Shown: one piece after another, positions 45,379-54,049 of the stretch
Layout: each line of letters begins with the position of its first letter
How positions within the stretch are numbered: the stretch's first letter is position 1
NCBI RefSeq assembly: GCF_030646845.1
Contig: NZ_JAUSLE010000010.1
Location: forward strand, 18,516-82,515
Direction of reading: 5' to 3'
Length of the DNA stretch: 64,000 nt
Source: Rhodoferax sp.
Lineage (GTDB): Bacteria > Pseudomonadota > Gammaproteobacteria > Burkholderiales > Burkholderiaceae_C
Made by a program: the position numbers and the translations under genes
The notes under the pieces: model-generated
Databases searched by the model: none
Told to the model about the DNA's origin: nothing
The model's input: the letters and a program-made list of their open reading frames with translations, nothing else

Positions 45379-46104
45379 TTAACCAAATTTCAAAAACAAC
45401 TTGCTGTACGGCCCTTTGATTTTGCCCATCGCTTCTTTCACGGCAACGGCATTCTGTGCAAACAAGGCCGCCTGCAAGTCAGCCACCGACCTGTCAACCG
45501 CTTGCACCAAGCCCGTGAACTCGGCATTACCGGTATAGCTTGCGGGCGCTTCACTGCTCAGTTTTTTGCTCAGATAGGTCAGCACACCGGCTTGCGCCGT
45601 CAGTTGCTGCATGCCATTGGGCTGCGCCAGGGTTTTAGCGCCGTCAATGAGCACATGCTCCATCTCGCTGTGGTACGCATTCATGTGGTCGCTGTAGACG
45701 ATAACCTGGTTGCGGTGTCGCATCTGGGCCATGATGTCGCGGGCCGCTTCCAGTGTTTCATGAGCCGCCGTGAGCTGGTTGGCCGCCACTTGTTCAGTCG
45801 CTTTGGTGTACACCCTGGATACTTCAGCCAAAGACGTCCCAAAAGCGCCGTCACGGTCATAGGGCGCAGGTGGTTTGGCGCCAAATTGGGCGGCCAGCTT
45901 GCCCCAGGACTGCTGCGCCTGGGTCATCGCCTGCTGCGCTTCTGTCTGGGAGTTGCTGTTGGTTTTGAAAAGCGCCACGCGGTAGGGACCATAAGCCTCT
46001 TGCATCGCGTCCGTCACGGCGTCGGCAGCCAGTGTTGGGAGCGCGGCGCAGGTGCTGAGCACCAAAAGTGCGGCTCGGGCGCGAAGCCTGGATCGAATAG
46101 TCAT
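45379..46104 (-). CDS. Periplasmic helical protein of unknown function
   Basis: A 241-residue exported protein; signal peptide MTIRSRLRARAALLVLSTCAALPTLAADA. The mature part is helical and charged, with MRHRNQVIVYSDHMNAYHSEMEHVL placing several His and Glu residues that could bind metal, reminiscent of four-helix cytochrome c' or imelysin-like folds. No CxxCH haem motif exists. It pairs with the AhpD-like gene and has an FNR-like box about 60 bases upstream. Confidence 0.65.
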   Translation of the reverse strand: MTIRSRLRARAALLVLSTCAALPTLAADAVTDAMQEAYGPYRVALFKTNSNSQTEAQQAMTQAQQSWGKLAAQFGAKPPAPYDRDGAFGTSLAEVSRVYTKATEQVAANQLTAAHETLEAARDIMAQMRHRNQVIVYSDHMNAYHSEMEHVLIDGAKTLAQPNGMQQLTAQAGVLTYLSKKLSSEAPASYTGNAEFTGLVQAVDRSVADLQAALFAQNAVAVKEAMGKIKGPYSKLFLKFG

Positions 46105-46163
46105 GTTGATATCCTTGAGTGTTTCATACAGGGGGTAGTATGTATGCGCCGCAAGAAAGCAAC

Positions 46164-46177
46164 ATGATCTAGGTCAA
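46164..46177 (-). promoter_or_regulatory. FNR/DNR-like box upstream of the periplasmic helical protein
   Basis: On the minus strand it reads TTGACCTAGATCAT, matching TTGAT-N4-ATCAA at eight of ten positions. Sixty bases upstream of the gene start is a plausible activator position for a Crp/Fnr regulator. A sibling TTGACCTAGAACAA occurs at 54707-54720. Confidence 0.4.
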
Positions 46178-46207
46178 CCAATAGGCGGATTTACCAGTCT
46201 CTGTCTT

Positions 46208-47155
46208 TTAGAAGCGCTCATGCGGTGCCAGATAGCGCCATTGCCCCAGCGGCAGGTTGCCCAGTACGATGTTACCGATGCGCACCCGCTTCAGGCCCAC
46301 CACCTTGAGGCCGACCTGCTCGCACATGCGGCGGATCTGGCGTTTCTTGCCTTCGGTCAACACAAAACGCAGTTGCTCCGGGTTTTGCCAGTCGACCTTG
46401 GCGCGTTTCAGCGGCTGGCCGTCCAGACTCAGACCAAAGCGCAACTTGGCGAGGAGGGCGGGCGGGAAGGCGCTTTGCACGTCCAGGGTGACCGGTTTTG
46501 ACGTCGACACATTGGCCAAATTGCCGTCGGCGTAATACTCCACCCGCACCAGGTATTCTTTCTCCATGTTGGAGTCTTCGCCGATCAGCTGGCGGGCGAT
46601 GCGGCCGTCCTGCGTCATCACCAGCATGCCGATCGAGTCGATGTCCAGCCGCCCGCACGGGGCCAAACCCACCAGCTGGGAGTGGTTCCAGAAGAAGCGG
46701 GCGTTGTCGTCCATCCAGCGGTTTTGCGGGGTGAACAGCGTCACGGCGGGTTCGTGGCCGTCTTCGGCCTGCGAGCTCACAAAGCCCATGGGTTTGTTGA
46801 TCAAAATCGTCACCTGATTCGCCTGCTTGCCCTTGGCAGCGCGGTCGACCTCGATTTTGTCGGTCGGCAGCACCTGCAAACCCATTTCGGCCACCACGCC
46901 ATTGACCTTGACCCAGCCGTGCTCGACCCAGTCATCCGCCTCGCGGCGCGAACACATGCCCAGCTCGGCCATGCGCTTGTTCAGGCGGCTGGTGGCCTTA
47001 GCTGGTGCAGCCGGCGGCGCACCGGGTGCCGGCTTGGCACCGCCAGCGGCCGCTTTGGCTGCACCGGGTGACAGCGCACGACGGAAAACGGGCGCAGCAG
47101 GCGGCGTTTGGGCGGATGAAGTGGGCGAGGGCGGGGTTTTTAAAGGATCGGTCAT
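46208..47155 (-). CDS. RluF/RsuA-type pseudouridine synthase
   Basis: A 315-residue enzyme. A Pro/Ala-rich N-terminal extension (about 1-55) precedes the S4 domain (SRLNKRMAELGMCSRREADDWVEHGWVKVNGVV). The catalytic domain has LAPCGRLDIDSIGMLVMTQDG, containing the active-site aspartate, and TEGKKRQIRRMCEQVGLKVVGLKRVRIG. RluF modifies U2604 of 23S rRNA; the GKKRQIRRMCE motif and length favour RluF over RsuA, but the target base is inferred. Confidence 0.9.
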   Translation of the reverse strand: MTDPLKTPPSPTSSAQTPPAAPVFRRALSPGAAKAAAGGAKPAPGAPPAAPAKATSRLNKRMAELGMCSRREADDWVEHGWVKVNGVVAEMGLQVLPTDKIEVDRAAKGKQANQVTILINKPMGFVSSQAEDGHEPAVTLFTPQNRWMDDNARFFWNHSQLVGLAPCGRLDIDSIGMLVMTQDGRIARQLIGEDSNMEKEYLVRVEYYADGNLANVSTSKPVTLDVQSAFPPALLAKLRFGLSLDGQPLKRAKVDWQNPEQLRFVLTEGKKRQIRRMCEQVGLKVVGLKRVRIGNIVLGNLPLGQWRYLAPHERF

Positions 47156-47296
47156 GACGCCTTTAGTGTATTACGCAACTAAGGTTATGCCTACAAAGTC
47201 CGAGCGATCACCCCAGCGGCCAAGGCCAAATCGGGGGAAGCGGCTAAAATAGCGGGTTAATCCTTACTTTTTGCCCTCTTTTGGGCACACTCCCCC

Positions 47297-48073
47297 ATGG
47301 CTGCCTTCGAAACTGAAAAAGTGCTCTCCGTTCACCACTGGAACGACACGCTGTTCTCCTTCACCACCACCCGCGGCCCCAGCCTGCGCTTTGAAAGCGG
47401 TCATTTTGTGATGGTTGGCCTGGAAGTGAACGGCAAACCGCTGATGCGCGCCTACAGCATCGCCAGCGCGCACTACGCCGAGCATCTGGAGTTTTTCAGC
47501 ATCAAGGTGGAAAGCGGTCCGCTGACTTCCCGTTTGCAGCATCTGAAAGTCGGCGACCCGGTGCTGATTGGCCGCAAGCCGACCGGCACCCTGGTCTTGT
47601 CCGACCTGCTGCCCGGCCGCAACTTGTATCTGTTTGCCACCGGCACCGGCCTGGCGCCTTTCATGAGCATCATCCGCGACCCTGATACCTACGAACGCTT
47701 TGAAAAAGTGGTGTTGGTGCATGGCGTGCGCTTCGTCAGCGAGCTGGCGTATGACAAGTTCATTACCGAAGAGCTGCCCAAAGACGAGTTTTTGGGTGAA
47801 GAAGTGACCAAAAAGCTGATCTACTACCCCGCCGTCACCCGTGAAGCCTTTCGCAACACCGGCCGCCTGCCGGCCTTGATTGAAACCGGCAAGATGTGCA
47901 GCGATATCGGCCTGCCCCAGCTCAACCCCGCCACTGACCGCGCCATGATCTGCGGCGGCCCCGCGATGCTGAAAGACCTGCGTGTGGTGCTCGACACCCT
48001 CGGTTTTAAAATCTCCGCTGGTATTGGTCAGGCGGGTGATTACGTGATTGAGCGGGCCTTTGTGGAGAAGTGA
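47297..48073 (+). CDS. fpr: Ferredoxin-NADP+ reductase
   Basis: A 258-residue bacterial-type FNR. FAD binding is shown by RAYSIASAHY, NADP binding by GTGLAPFMSIIRDPDTYERF and MICGGPAML, and the C-terminus GDYVIERAFVEK is typical of subclass I/II bacterial Fpr. It passes electrons between NADPH and ferredoxin or flavodoxin, for oxidative-stress defence or oxygenases. The length matches E. coli Fpr (248). It is divergent from the pseudouridine synthase gene. Confidence 0.95.
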   Translation: MAAFETEKVLSVHHWNDTLFSFTTTRGPSLRFESGHFVMVGLEVNGKPLMRAYSIASAHYAEHLEFFSIKVESGPLTSRLQHLKVGDPVLIGRKPTGTLVLSDLLPGRNLYLFATGTGLAPFMSIIRDPDTYERFEKVVLVHGVRFVSELAYDKFITEELPKDEFLGEEVTKKLIYYPAVTREAFRNTGRLPALIETGKMCSDIGLPQLNPATDRAMICGGPAMLKDLRVVLDTLGFKISAGIGQAGDYVIERAFVEK

Positions 48074-48090
48074 TTTTCGGTTGCAGTTAA

Positions 48091-48155
48091 CTATTTGCTA
48101 TATAATTTATAGCAAATTAAGTAATAAATACAACAGCTACGGCCGAATTTGACAC
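48091..48155 (+). repeat. Dispersed intergenic hairpin repeat, copy 6
   Basis: TTGCTATATAATTTATAGCAA is a strong hairpin, followed by AATAAATACAACAGCTACGG and CGAATTTGACAC. It lies between the convergent fpr and yeiH-like genes and could act as a bidirectional transcript end. Its tail is the most divergent of the family. Confidence 0.65.
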
Positions 48156-48163
48156 TGATCTCG

Positions 48164-49174
48164 TCAAAACAGGCTGTGTTGGCGGCTGTACAAGGAGAGC
48201 ACACTTGCAATGAGTGCGGCCAAAAAGATGGTTTCGCCAAGCATCAGTAAAATCGGCTTGAACCCCACGGTGGTGAGTTCCTGCAGCTGTGTTTTGATGC
48301 CGATGGCTGAAATGGCGATCACCAGACACCAGCGTGACAACTCGTTGCCGCCGGTTTGAACCACTTTGGGAACCCAGTCCATGCTGCCCAGCAGCATCAG
48401 AGCCACAAAAGCGGTCACAAACCAAGGCAAGAGCACGGCTTTGGGCTCGTCGGCTGAGCGGTGTTTGCGATTGACGGCGGCGATGACAACGATGACCGGC
48501 ATCAGCATGGCCACCCGCATCAACTTCACCACGGTGGCGGTGTCACCGGTCGAAGTGGATACGCCGTAACCCGCACCCACCACCTGCGCAACGTCATGGA
48601 TGGTGGCACCCAGAAAAATACCCGCATCGTGGTTGTTCAGCCCTAGCCACTGAGACAACAGGGGGTAGACCACCATCGCCAGTGTCGACAGCGCACTCAC
48701 GCCAATCACGGTGAACAGCGTCGCCCGCTCGCGCAAAGGGTGGCTGGGCAAGACCGTGGAGATGGCCAGCGCGGCAGACGCGCCGCAAATAGCGACGGAG
48801 CCACCCGTCAGCACGCCAAAAGAGGCTTTAAACCCCGCCAATTTGGCAAAAAGCAGGCCCACCGCCATGGTTGCGATGACCGAGCCCATGACCAGCAAGA
48901 CCGGGAACCAACCCAGTTCGGCGATCTGCCCCAGGGTGATGCGTAAACCCAGCAAAGCCACGCCCAGCCGCAGCAGGTGCTTGGCCGCCAGCTCAATACC
49001 GGGCAGGCAGGGCCCGCCCTGCGACAGGAAGTTCATGGCCATGCCCAGCAACAGCGCAAACAGCATGACCGGTGCGCCGTAGTGTTGCGACAGAAAGGTC
49101 GCCGCTGCGGCGACCGTTGCGCTGGCCATCAGGCCGGGAAACAGGGCGCGGGCCTGCATCATGTGACCGTTCAT
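48164..49174 (-). CDS. YeiH/UPF0324-type putative sulfate/sulfite exporter
   Basis: A 336-residue membrane protein with about nine to ten helices and the UPF0324 marks LFALLLGMAMNFL, LLRLGVALLGLRITLGQI, SVAICGASAALAIS and GIFLGATIHDVAQVVGAGYGVS. Family members are annotated as putative sulfate exporters and turn up beside sulfonate genes. ATG 49174 overlaps the Rieske gene's stop by four bases, making it the last gene of the six-gene operon starting at 52929. Confidence 0.88.
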   Translation of the reverse strand: MNGHMMQARALFPGLMASATVAAAATFLSQHYGAPVMLFALLLGMAMNFLSQGGPCLPGIELAAKHLLRLGVALLGLRITLGQIAELGWFPVLLVMGSVIATMAVGLLFAKLAGFKASFGVLTGGSVAICGASAALAISTVLPSHPLRERATLFTVIGVSALSTLAMVVYPLLSQWLGLNNHDAGIFLGATIHDVAQVVGAGYGVSTSTGDTATVVKLMRVAMLMPVIVVIAAVNRKHRSADEPKAVLLPWFVTAFVALMLLGSMDWVPKVVQTGGNELSRWCLVIAISAIGIKTQLQELTTVGFKPILLMLGETIFLAALIASVLSLYSRQHSLF

Positions 49175-49524
49175 GTCAGTTCCGAGAGGATGGATTCGGG
49201 GGTGACGGTGTTGGGGTCGAGCATGACCATGCCATCGACCACGCTCACGGCATGTTTTTTGGCCTCCAGCGCTGGGGTGCTGCCCGCACAACTGTGACCC
49301 AGTTCAAAGCGTAAACCGTGTGCGGGACAGATCACTTTTTGGCCGTCGAGTTTTCCGCTGGAGAGCGAGGCACCGGCGTGAGGGCAGCTGTCGTCAATGG
49401 CAAACACCGCATCACCGACTTTGAACACGGCCAAGTCCAACCCGGCGGTGCAGACGCGCCGACCACGGTGTGCGGGCAAAGCGCTGAATTCAATCAGGGG
49501 TATTTGTGGCATCAGCTCGGCCAT
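49171..49524 (-). CDS. Rieske [2Fe-2S] ferredoxin-like protein
   Basis: A 117-residue single Rieske domain. Cluster ligands are clear in SCPHAGASLSSG (C-x-H) and VICPAHGLRFEL (C-x2-H). No signal peptide. It likely feeds electrons to an oxygenase or reductase, but no oxygenase partner is encoded in this operon. Its ATG overlaps the SDR stop (TGATG) and its stop overlaps the exporter start. An ATG at 49512 is an alternative. Confidence 0.9.
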   Translation of the reverse strand: MAELMPQIPLIEFSALPAHRGRRVCTAGLDLAVFKVGDAVFAIDDSCPHAGASLSSGKLDGQKVICPAHGLRFELGHSCAGSTPALEAKKHAVSVVDGMVMLDPNTVTPESILSELT

Positions 49525-50363
49525 CAAATCACCACGCCGCCATTGGGGCTGATCACCTGACCCACCAGGTAATGCGGGCCCGCCAGGTACAGCACCATGG
49601 ACGCGTATTCCTCTAGGGTGCCCAAACGCCCCAGGGGAATCATTTGCCACAGGCGGTTGCGCTGCTCTTCGGTGGCGTTGGCCAAAAAGGCCTCAAACGT
49701 CGGCGTTTGCACGCCACCGGGTGCCATGGCGTTGACAAAAATATTCGCACCCGCCACTTCGGCAGCCACCGCTTTGGTGAAGGCGATGACGGCACCCTTG
49801 GTAGCGCTGTAGTGCGGGCTGTGGGCGCTCATGGCCGAGATGCCGGCCACCGAGGCGATGTTGATGATCTTGCCGTCGCGCTGCGGCTCCATCAGGCGCA
49901 GGGCTTCGCGGGTGCAGTAAAAAACGCCGTGGACGTTGACGTGCCAGTAACGGTGCCACTCTGCATCAGTCATCTGGCTGGTGAATGCCAGCGACTGCCT
50001 TGGCTGGGGTGTGGTGAGGTAGCCGTAATGTTTGTTGCGCCGCACATCGTCCGGCGGACGGTCAGGCACCAGCGCGGCGTTGTTCACCAGAATGTGCACG
50101 GTGCCAAAAGTGGCTTTTGCCTTGGCAAACAGGGCGGTCACTGCCGCGCTGTCGGACACATCGCAGGGCAGGCACAGGTGACTGGTGCCAAGGCGGTCTA
50201 ACTCCGCCGCCAGGTCGGCCAGGCCCTGGGTGTTCACATCGCAGGCCACCACGCGGGCTCCTTGGGCGGCAAATGCCAGGGCGATAGCGCGACCCAAGCC
50301 CCCGGCGGCACCGGTGACCAAGACGACTCTATCGGCGACCGGGCTGGCGGTCGCAGCGCTCAT
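49524..50363 (-). CDS. Short-chain dehydrogenase/reductase
   Basis: A 279-residue classical SDR. The cofactor loop VLVTGAAGGLGRAIALAFA is followed by NNAALVP, the catalytic serine in INIASVAG, and Tyr/Lys in HYSATKGAV. GRLGTLEEYASMVLYLAGP and QVISPNGGVVI close the fold. The CDVNTQ after the second strand suggests NAD+. A longer-than-usual segment between the NNAA motif and the active site (PDRPPDDVRRNKHYGYL...) may shape the substrate pocket. Translationally coupled on both sides. Confidence 0.9.
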   Translation of the reverse strand: MSAATASPVADRVVLVTGAAGGLGRAIALAFAAQGARVVACDVNTQGLADLAAELDRLGTSHLCLPCDVSDSAAVTALFAKAKATFGTVHILVNNAALVPDRPPDDVRRNKHYGYLTTPQPRQSLAFTSQMTDAEWHRYWHVNVHGVFYCTREALRLMEPQRDGKIINIASVAGISAMSAHSPHYSATKGAVIAFTKAVAAEVAGANIFVNAMAPGGVQTPTFEAFLANATEEQRNRLWQMIPLGRLGTLEEYASMVLYLAGPHYLVGQVISPNGGVVI

Positions 50364-51352
50364 TCGGGTTTGAAACCGATGGCTTTGAGTTGCGCTGCCT
50401 GACGGTCAAAGGCCACGCGCAAGCCACGGATGAGTTCGTCAGGCGTGGCGTTGCTCCCCGGCTCCAGCCCCAAACCTGCAAACCGCTCGCGTGTCGCGGG
50501 CAGTTGCAAGACCTTCATCACCGCATCGCGCAGCTTGGTTTGGGCGGCGGCGGGCACGTCTGGCGTGACCCACAGCCCCATCCACACCACCTCCGTCAAA
50601 TCCTTGTAGCCCAGCTCCGCAAAGGTGGGCACATCGGGCAAGGCCTTCATGCGGGTGGGGGCGGTGGTGGCAAACACCTTGATTTTTCCGCCTTTGATCA
50701 TGGGGATGGAGGTGGCTGGCCCGTCGAACATGAAGGCGACATGGCCACCGGCCACATCGGTCAACGCCGGTGGCGAGCCTTTGTAGCCCACATGCAGCAT
50801 GTCGGTGCCGGCAAGCTTGTTGAACTCCAACCCGATGGTGTGCGACATCGTGCCCGTGCTGTACGACGCATAGCTCACCTTGCCCGGGTTGGCTTTGATG
50901 TAGGCGATGGCTTCCTTCACATTCGTGGCGCTCAATTGCGGAGAGCCCACCATCAGCAAACCAGTTCGGCCCAGTTCCGCCAAGGGGCGCAGCTCTTTGA
51001 GGGGATCCACCGGCATTTTCACCACGTGGGGGATTTCAGAGACCAAACCGTTGACGGCGATCATCAGCGTGTGACCGTCTCGGGGTGACTTCAAGAGTTC
51101 CTGCAGGCCCAGTATGCCGGCAGCACCGGGCTTGTTGTCCACGATCACAGGCTGGCCCAGCTGGGCGGACAGTCCTTCAGCCAGGACGCGACCCAGGATG
51201 TCGGCCGTGCCGCCCGCAGGGGCGCCGACCACAATACGCATGGGTTTGTCGGGGAAGGTCTGGGCGATGCTGTAACCCGCAGCCAAAGCGGCGGCGCTGG
51301 CCACCAATGCGGTTTGGAAAAAACGGCGTGAAAGACGGCGTGAAAAAGTCAT
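50360..51352 (-). CDS. TctC/Bug-family periplasmic substrate-binding protein
   Basis: A 330-residue Bug-family receptor. The signal is RRLSRRFFQTALVASAAALAAGYSIAQ, possibly Tat-dependent. The Bug core has FPDKPMRIVVGAPAGGTADILGRVLAEGLSAQLGQPVIVDNKPGAAGILG and VSYASYSTGTMSHTIGLEFNKLAGTDMLHVGYKGSPPALTDV. Bug receptors bind carboxylates. TctA/TctB membrane partners are not nearby, so it may use a distant permease or act as a sensor. It overlaps the SDR gene by four bases. Confidence 0.92.
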   Translation of the reverse strand: MTFSRRLSRRFFQTALVASAAALAAGYSIAQTFPDKPMRIVVGAPAGGTADILGRVLAEGLSAQLGQPVIVDNKPGAAGILGLQELLKSPRDGHTLMIAVNGLVSEIPHVVKMPVDPLKELRPLAELGRTGLLMVGSPQLSATNVKEAIAYIKANPGKVSYASYSTGTMSHTIGLEFNKLAGTDMLHVGYKGSPPALTDVAGGHVAFMFDGPATSIPMIKGGKIKVFATTAPTRMKALPDVPTFAELGYKDLTEVVWMGLWVTPDVPAAAQTKLRDAVMKVLQLPATRERFAGLGLEPGSNATPDELIRGLRVAFDRQAAQLKAIGFKPE

Positions 51353-51406
51353 GGTTGTCTCCTGATGATGAATGCTGGCTTATGGTTATGAAAGATGTCA
51401 ATGGCT

Positions 51407-52462
51407 TCAGGCGGCCAGGCGCATGGGCACGCCCCGTTGCCCGGTCACGCGGTTGGGTGCATAGCCCACCTTGGCGAGGGTTTCTTCGGTGCTGTTGTAG
51501 TGCTCGCCAATGCGGTAGATGGCTTTGGCCTGGGCACCGGTCGCCACTTCACGGTGCAACTCGCGGGAAATGCGCACCAGCTGTTCGATCTGCTTGACCG
51601 AGCTTATCAACTCGCCCTTTTTGCCCCACAGGTTGTCCTCAATGCCGCAGCGCACATGCAGGCCCATGGCGATGGCCATGGTGTTGAGCGGCAGCACATT
51701 GCGCATCAGCGCTTCGATGGACAAGACCGCACCTTCGGGGCAACGGTTGATGAATTCCATCATGTTGCGCGGGTTGGGGCCGTCCTGGCCGCCGCCAATC
51801 GCCACCCAGTTCAGCACCACCGGGCCGCTGTAGTGACCACGGCGGATGTAGCGCTCGACGGTTTCGAGCTGACCCACGTCGCCCAGCATGAAATGCGGCT
51901 GGATGCCGTTGGCCTGCAGGCGCTTGAGATGCTCTTCCACAAAGGCGGGGCCGGCGGGGATGGTCATCTCCTTGTAGGCAGCAAAGTAGGCGGGCTGACC
52001 CAGGGTGGTGTCGCCGCAGTCATCGGCTGTCAACAGCTCGGTCACATTCATCTGGTTGGTGTTGATGGCAATCGTGACCTGGTCAGGCTTCGGATTCAGT
52101 TCCGCCAGCATGTGGCGGGTGTCGTCGCTCAGCCATTTGGCTTCTGCGCCTTCGCCTTCAGGAGCGAAGGAGATGGACCCACCCACTTGCAACAGCATGT
52201 CAGGCACCGCTGCGCGCAGGCGGGACAGCATCTCGTTGAACATGGACACGCGCTTGCTGCCCTTGCCGTCGGCTTCGCGCACATGCACGTGCAGCACGGT
52301 GGCACCGGCGTTGTAGCAGTCCACCGCCTTCTGGATTTGCTGGTCCATCGTCACCGGAATATCGTCCGAGTCGCTGGGCAGAAACTGGGGGCCGTACGGG
52401 GCGACCTGGATGACCAGCGGTTGCTGGTTTTCGGGCAACAGGGAGTCGTCGAAGAATTGCAT
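51407..52462 (-). CDS. BKACE-family beta-keto acid cleavage enzyme
   Basis: A 351-residue TIM-barrel enzyme. The zinc site near the start is TVLHVHVRE (HxH), followed by LLQVGGS, FMLGDVGQLETVERYIRRGHYSGP and the late zinc-site region IAMGLHVRCGIEDNLWGKKGEL. BKACE enzymes cleave beta-keto acids with acetyl-CoA. The length exceeds the roughly 270-310 of Kce-type members, with extra sequence mostly at the N- and C-termini. The substrate cannot be read; the operon suggests a carboxylate made by SDR oxidation. Confidence 0.88.
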   Translation of the reverse strand: MQFFDDSLLPENQQPLVIQVAPYGPQFLPSDSDDIPVTMDQQIQKAVDCYNAGATVLHVHVREADGKGSKRVSMFNEMLSRLRAAVPDMLLQVGGSISFAPEGEGAEAKWLSDDTRHMLAELNPKPDQVTIAINTNQMNVTELLTADDCGDTTLGQPAYFAAYKEMTIPAGPAFVEEHLKRLQANGIQPHFMLGDVGQLETVERYIRRGHYSGPVVLNWVAIGGGQDGPNPRNMMEFINRCPEGAVLSIEALMRNVLPLNTMAIAMGLHVRCGIEDNLWGKKGELISSVKQIEQLVRISRELHREVATGAQAKAIYRIGEHYNSTEETLAKVGYAPNRVTGQRGVPMRLAA

Positions 52463-52515
52463 GATGTTCCTTGCTTTCTATGCTGAGATGATGACGTGGT
52501 GTGATTAAAAAAAAC

Positions 52516-52929
52516 CTAGTCGGCTGCGCCCGCGCGCACCTTGCCGGCAGCCAGCTCTTCCTGAAGAATCGGCGCACCCAGGCTCATGGTGTGGATGCCC
52601 AGCACGCTGGTGAGCTGCAGCACGGCGGTGATCTCTTCTTTGCTGGCACCGAGTTCCAGCGCCTTGCGGATATGCCGTCGCACGCCGGGCGCGTACATGT
52701 GGGTGCAGGAGGCGTCGACCGCGATGGCGATGAACTCGATCGTTTTGGCATCGAGCACGCCAGACAGCATCGGCTTCATCGCCATGGCCATGAATTTTTC
52801 GGTCCAGTCGGCATCGAGCTCGGCAAACGGGGTCCAGTTCGGGTTCCACTGGCCCTGGCTGCGCAGCTGGTCGCTGATGGGCGTTGCTGGCGTTGCAGAT
52901 GCTTGGGTCGGGGTATCAACGGCTTTCAT
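52516..52929 (-). CDS. Carboxymuconolactone decarboxylase-like protein without CxxC
   Basis: A 137-residue helical protein: FMAMAMKPMLSGVLDAKTIEFIAIAVDASCTHMYAPGVRRHIRKALELGASKEEITAVLQLTSVLGIHTM. The fold is that of the CMD/AhpD family, but the active region reads DASCTHMYAPGVRRH with only one cysteine, so AhpD peroxidase chemistry is unlikely and a decarboxylase or isomerase-like role is more plausible. First gene of the operon, divergent from the AraC regulator. Confidence 0.82.
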   Translation of the reverse strand: MKAVDTPTQASATPATPISDQLRSQGQWNPNWTPFAELDADWTEKFMAMAMKPMLSGVLDAKTIEFIAIAVDASCTHMYAPGVRRHIRKALELGASKEEITAVLQLTSVLGIHTMSLGAPILQEELAAGKVRAGAAD

Positions 52930-52988
52930 GGCGGTTCCTGCGGTGTGTATAGGGCGAATTCTAGGAGCGGCGGGTAAGTTCTGCTTGA

Positions 52989-53021
52989 CATTTCGGGACA
53001 GCGATTTACCATTTCGGGACA
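52989..53021. promoter_or_regulatory. AraC-type direct-repeat operator
   Basis: CATTTCGGGACA occurs twice as an exact 12-bp direct repeat (52989-53000 and 53010-53021) with a 21-bp period, two helical turns. It lies between the divergent CMD-like gene and the AraC gene, 18 bases before the AraC start. This is the classical geometry for an AraC-family dimer; binding is inferred. Confidence 0.65.
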
Positions 53022-53038
53022 CATTCGTGGAAACCCCT

Positions 53039-54040
53039 ATGACCGATCTTGTCCGCAGCGCCGTGCTGAGCAACTACACCGAAGTGGCCCGCAGCGTGGG
53101 TCTGGATCCCTATGCCATGGTGAAGTCGGTGGGCCTGAGCCAGGGCTGTCTGGTCGAGCGCGACATGAAGATTCCCACCTCAGCCGTGCGCCGCTTGCTG
53201 GAAGATTCTGCAGCACTTTCGGGCGCTGAAAATTTTGGCCTGCGCATGGCCGAGACGCGTCGCCTGTCCATCCTGGGTCAGTTGGGCATGGTGGCACGCG
53301 AGGCACCCACCCTGCGCCACGTGCTCGACATCATCGTCCAGCACATGCGCCTGCACAACGAGTCGCTGCTGCTGCACATGGAAGACAGCGGTGGCCTGGT
53401 CACCATCCGCCAGGACCTGCTGGTCAGGGAGCGCGGTGCCATGCGCCAATCGGTGGAGTTGTCGCTGGGCGCGCTGATGCGTATCCTGCGCATCTTCCTG
53501 GGCAGCGACTGGTCGCCGCGCCGCGTGTGCTTTGTGCACCAAAGCCCGGTCGACCTGGGCCTGCACCGGCGGATGTTCGGCGCCGCATTGGAGTTTGGCT
53601 GCGAGTTTGACGGCATCATCTGCAAAAGCAGCGACCTGGACACCCCCATCGCCTCCTCGGACCCCGTGATGGCCAGCTACGCCCGCAGGCAAATCGAGGC
53701 GTCCATCAGCCCCGACAGCAAGGCCACAGAGCATGAGGTCCAGCAGCTGGTGCTCATTCTGCTGCCGACCGGCCGCTGCAATATCGCCCAAGTGGCTCGG
53801 CATTTGAATCTGGACCGCCGAACCCTGCACCGCCATCTGGGCAAAGAGGGCACCACCTTCACCCAGCTCGTCAACAGCACGCGGATGGATCTGTCCGAGC
53901 GCTATCTGGCGCACCCCAACCGCAAACTGGCCGACATTGCGGAACTGCTGGGCTTTTCAGGCTTGAGCGCATTTTCACGCTGGTACAGCATGCAGTTCAA
54001 AACCACACCGTCCAAAAGGCAGGTGGCGTTGCAGTTGTAG
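53039..54040 (+). CDS. AraC-family regulator with ArgR/OruR-like sensor domain
   Basis: A 333-residue regulator. The N-terminal domain (about 1-200) has the Arabinose_bd pattern VARSVGLDPYAMVKSVGLSQGCLVERDMKIPTSAVRRLLEDSA. The C-terminal helix-turn-helix domain has CNIAQVARHLNLDRRTLHRHLGKEGTTF and LADIAELLGFSGLSAFSRWYSMQF. The start is ATG 53039; GTG 53027 is an alternative. It faces the six-gene BKACE operon and probably controls it through the direct repeat. Confidence 0.9.
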   Translation: MTDLVRSAVLSNYTEVARSVGLDPYAMVKSVGLSQGCLVERDMKIPTSAVRRLLEDSAALSGAENFGLRMAETRRLSILGQLGMVAREAPTLRHVLDIIVQHMRLHNESLLLHMEDSGGLVTIRQDLLVRERGAMRQSVELSLGALMRILRIFLGSDWSPRRVCFVHQSPVDLGLHRRMFGAALEFGCEFDGIICKSSDLDTPIASSDPVMASYARRQIEASISPDSKATEHEVQQLVLILLPTGRCNIAQVARHLNLDRRTLHRHLGKEGTTFTQLVNSTRMDLSERYLAHPNRKLADIAELLGFSGLSAFSRWYSMQFKTTPSKRQVALQL

Positions 54041-54049
54041 CGATGCAAC

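Noticed and set aside
45379..46104. Considered as a cytochrome c' because of the helical periplasmic fold
   Set aside because: No CxxCH haem-attachment motif is present.
48091..48155. Intergenic hairpin considered as an IS or MITE with a transposase
   Set aside because: No transposase, no target-site duplication and no terminal inverted repeats were seen; kept only as a dispersed repeat.
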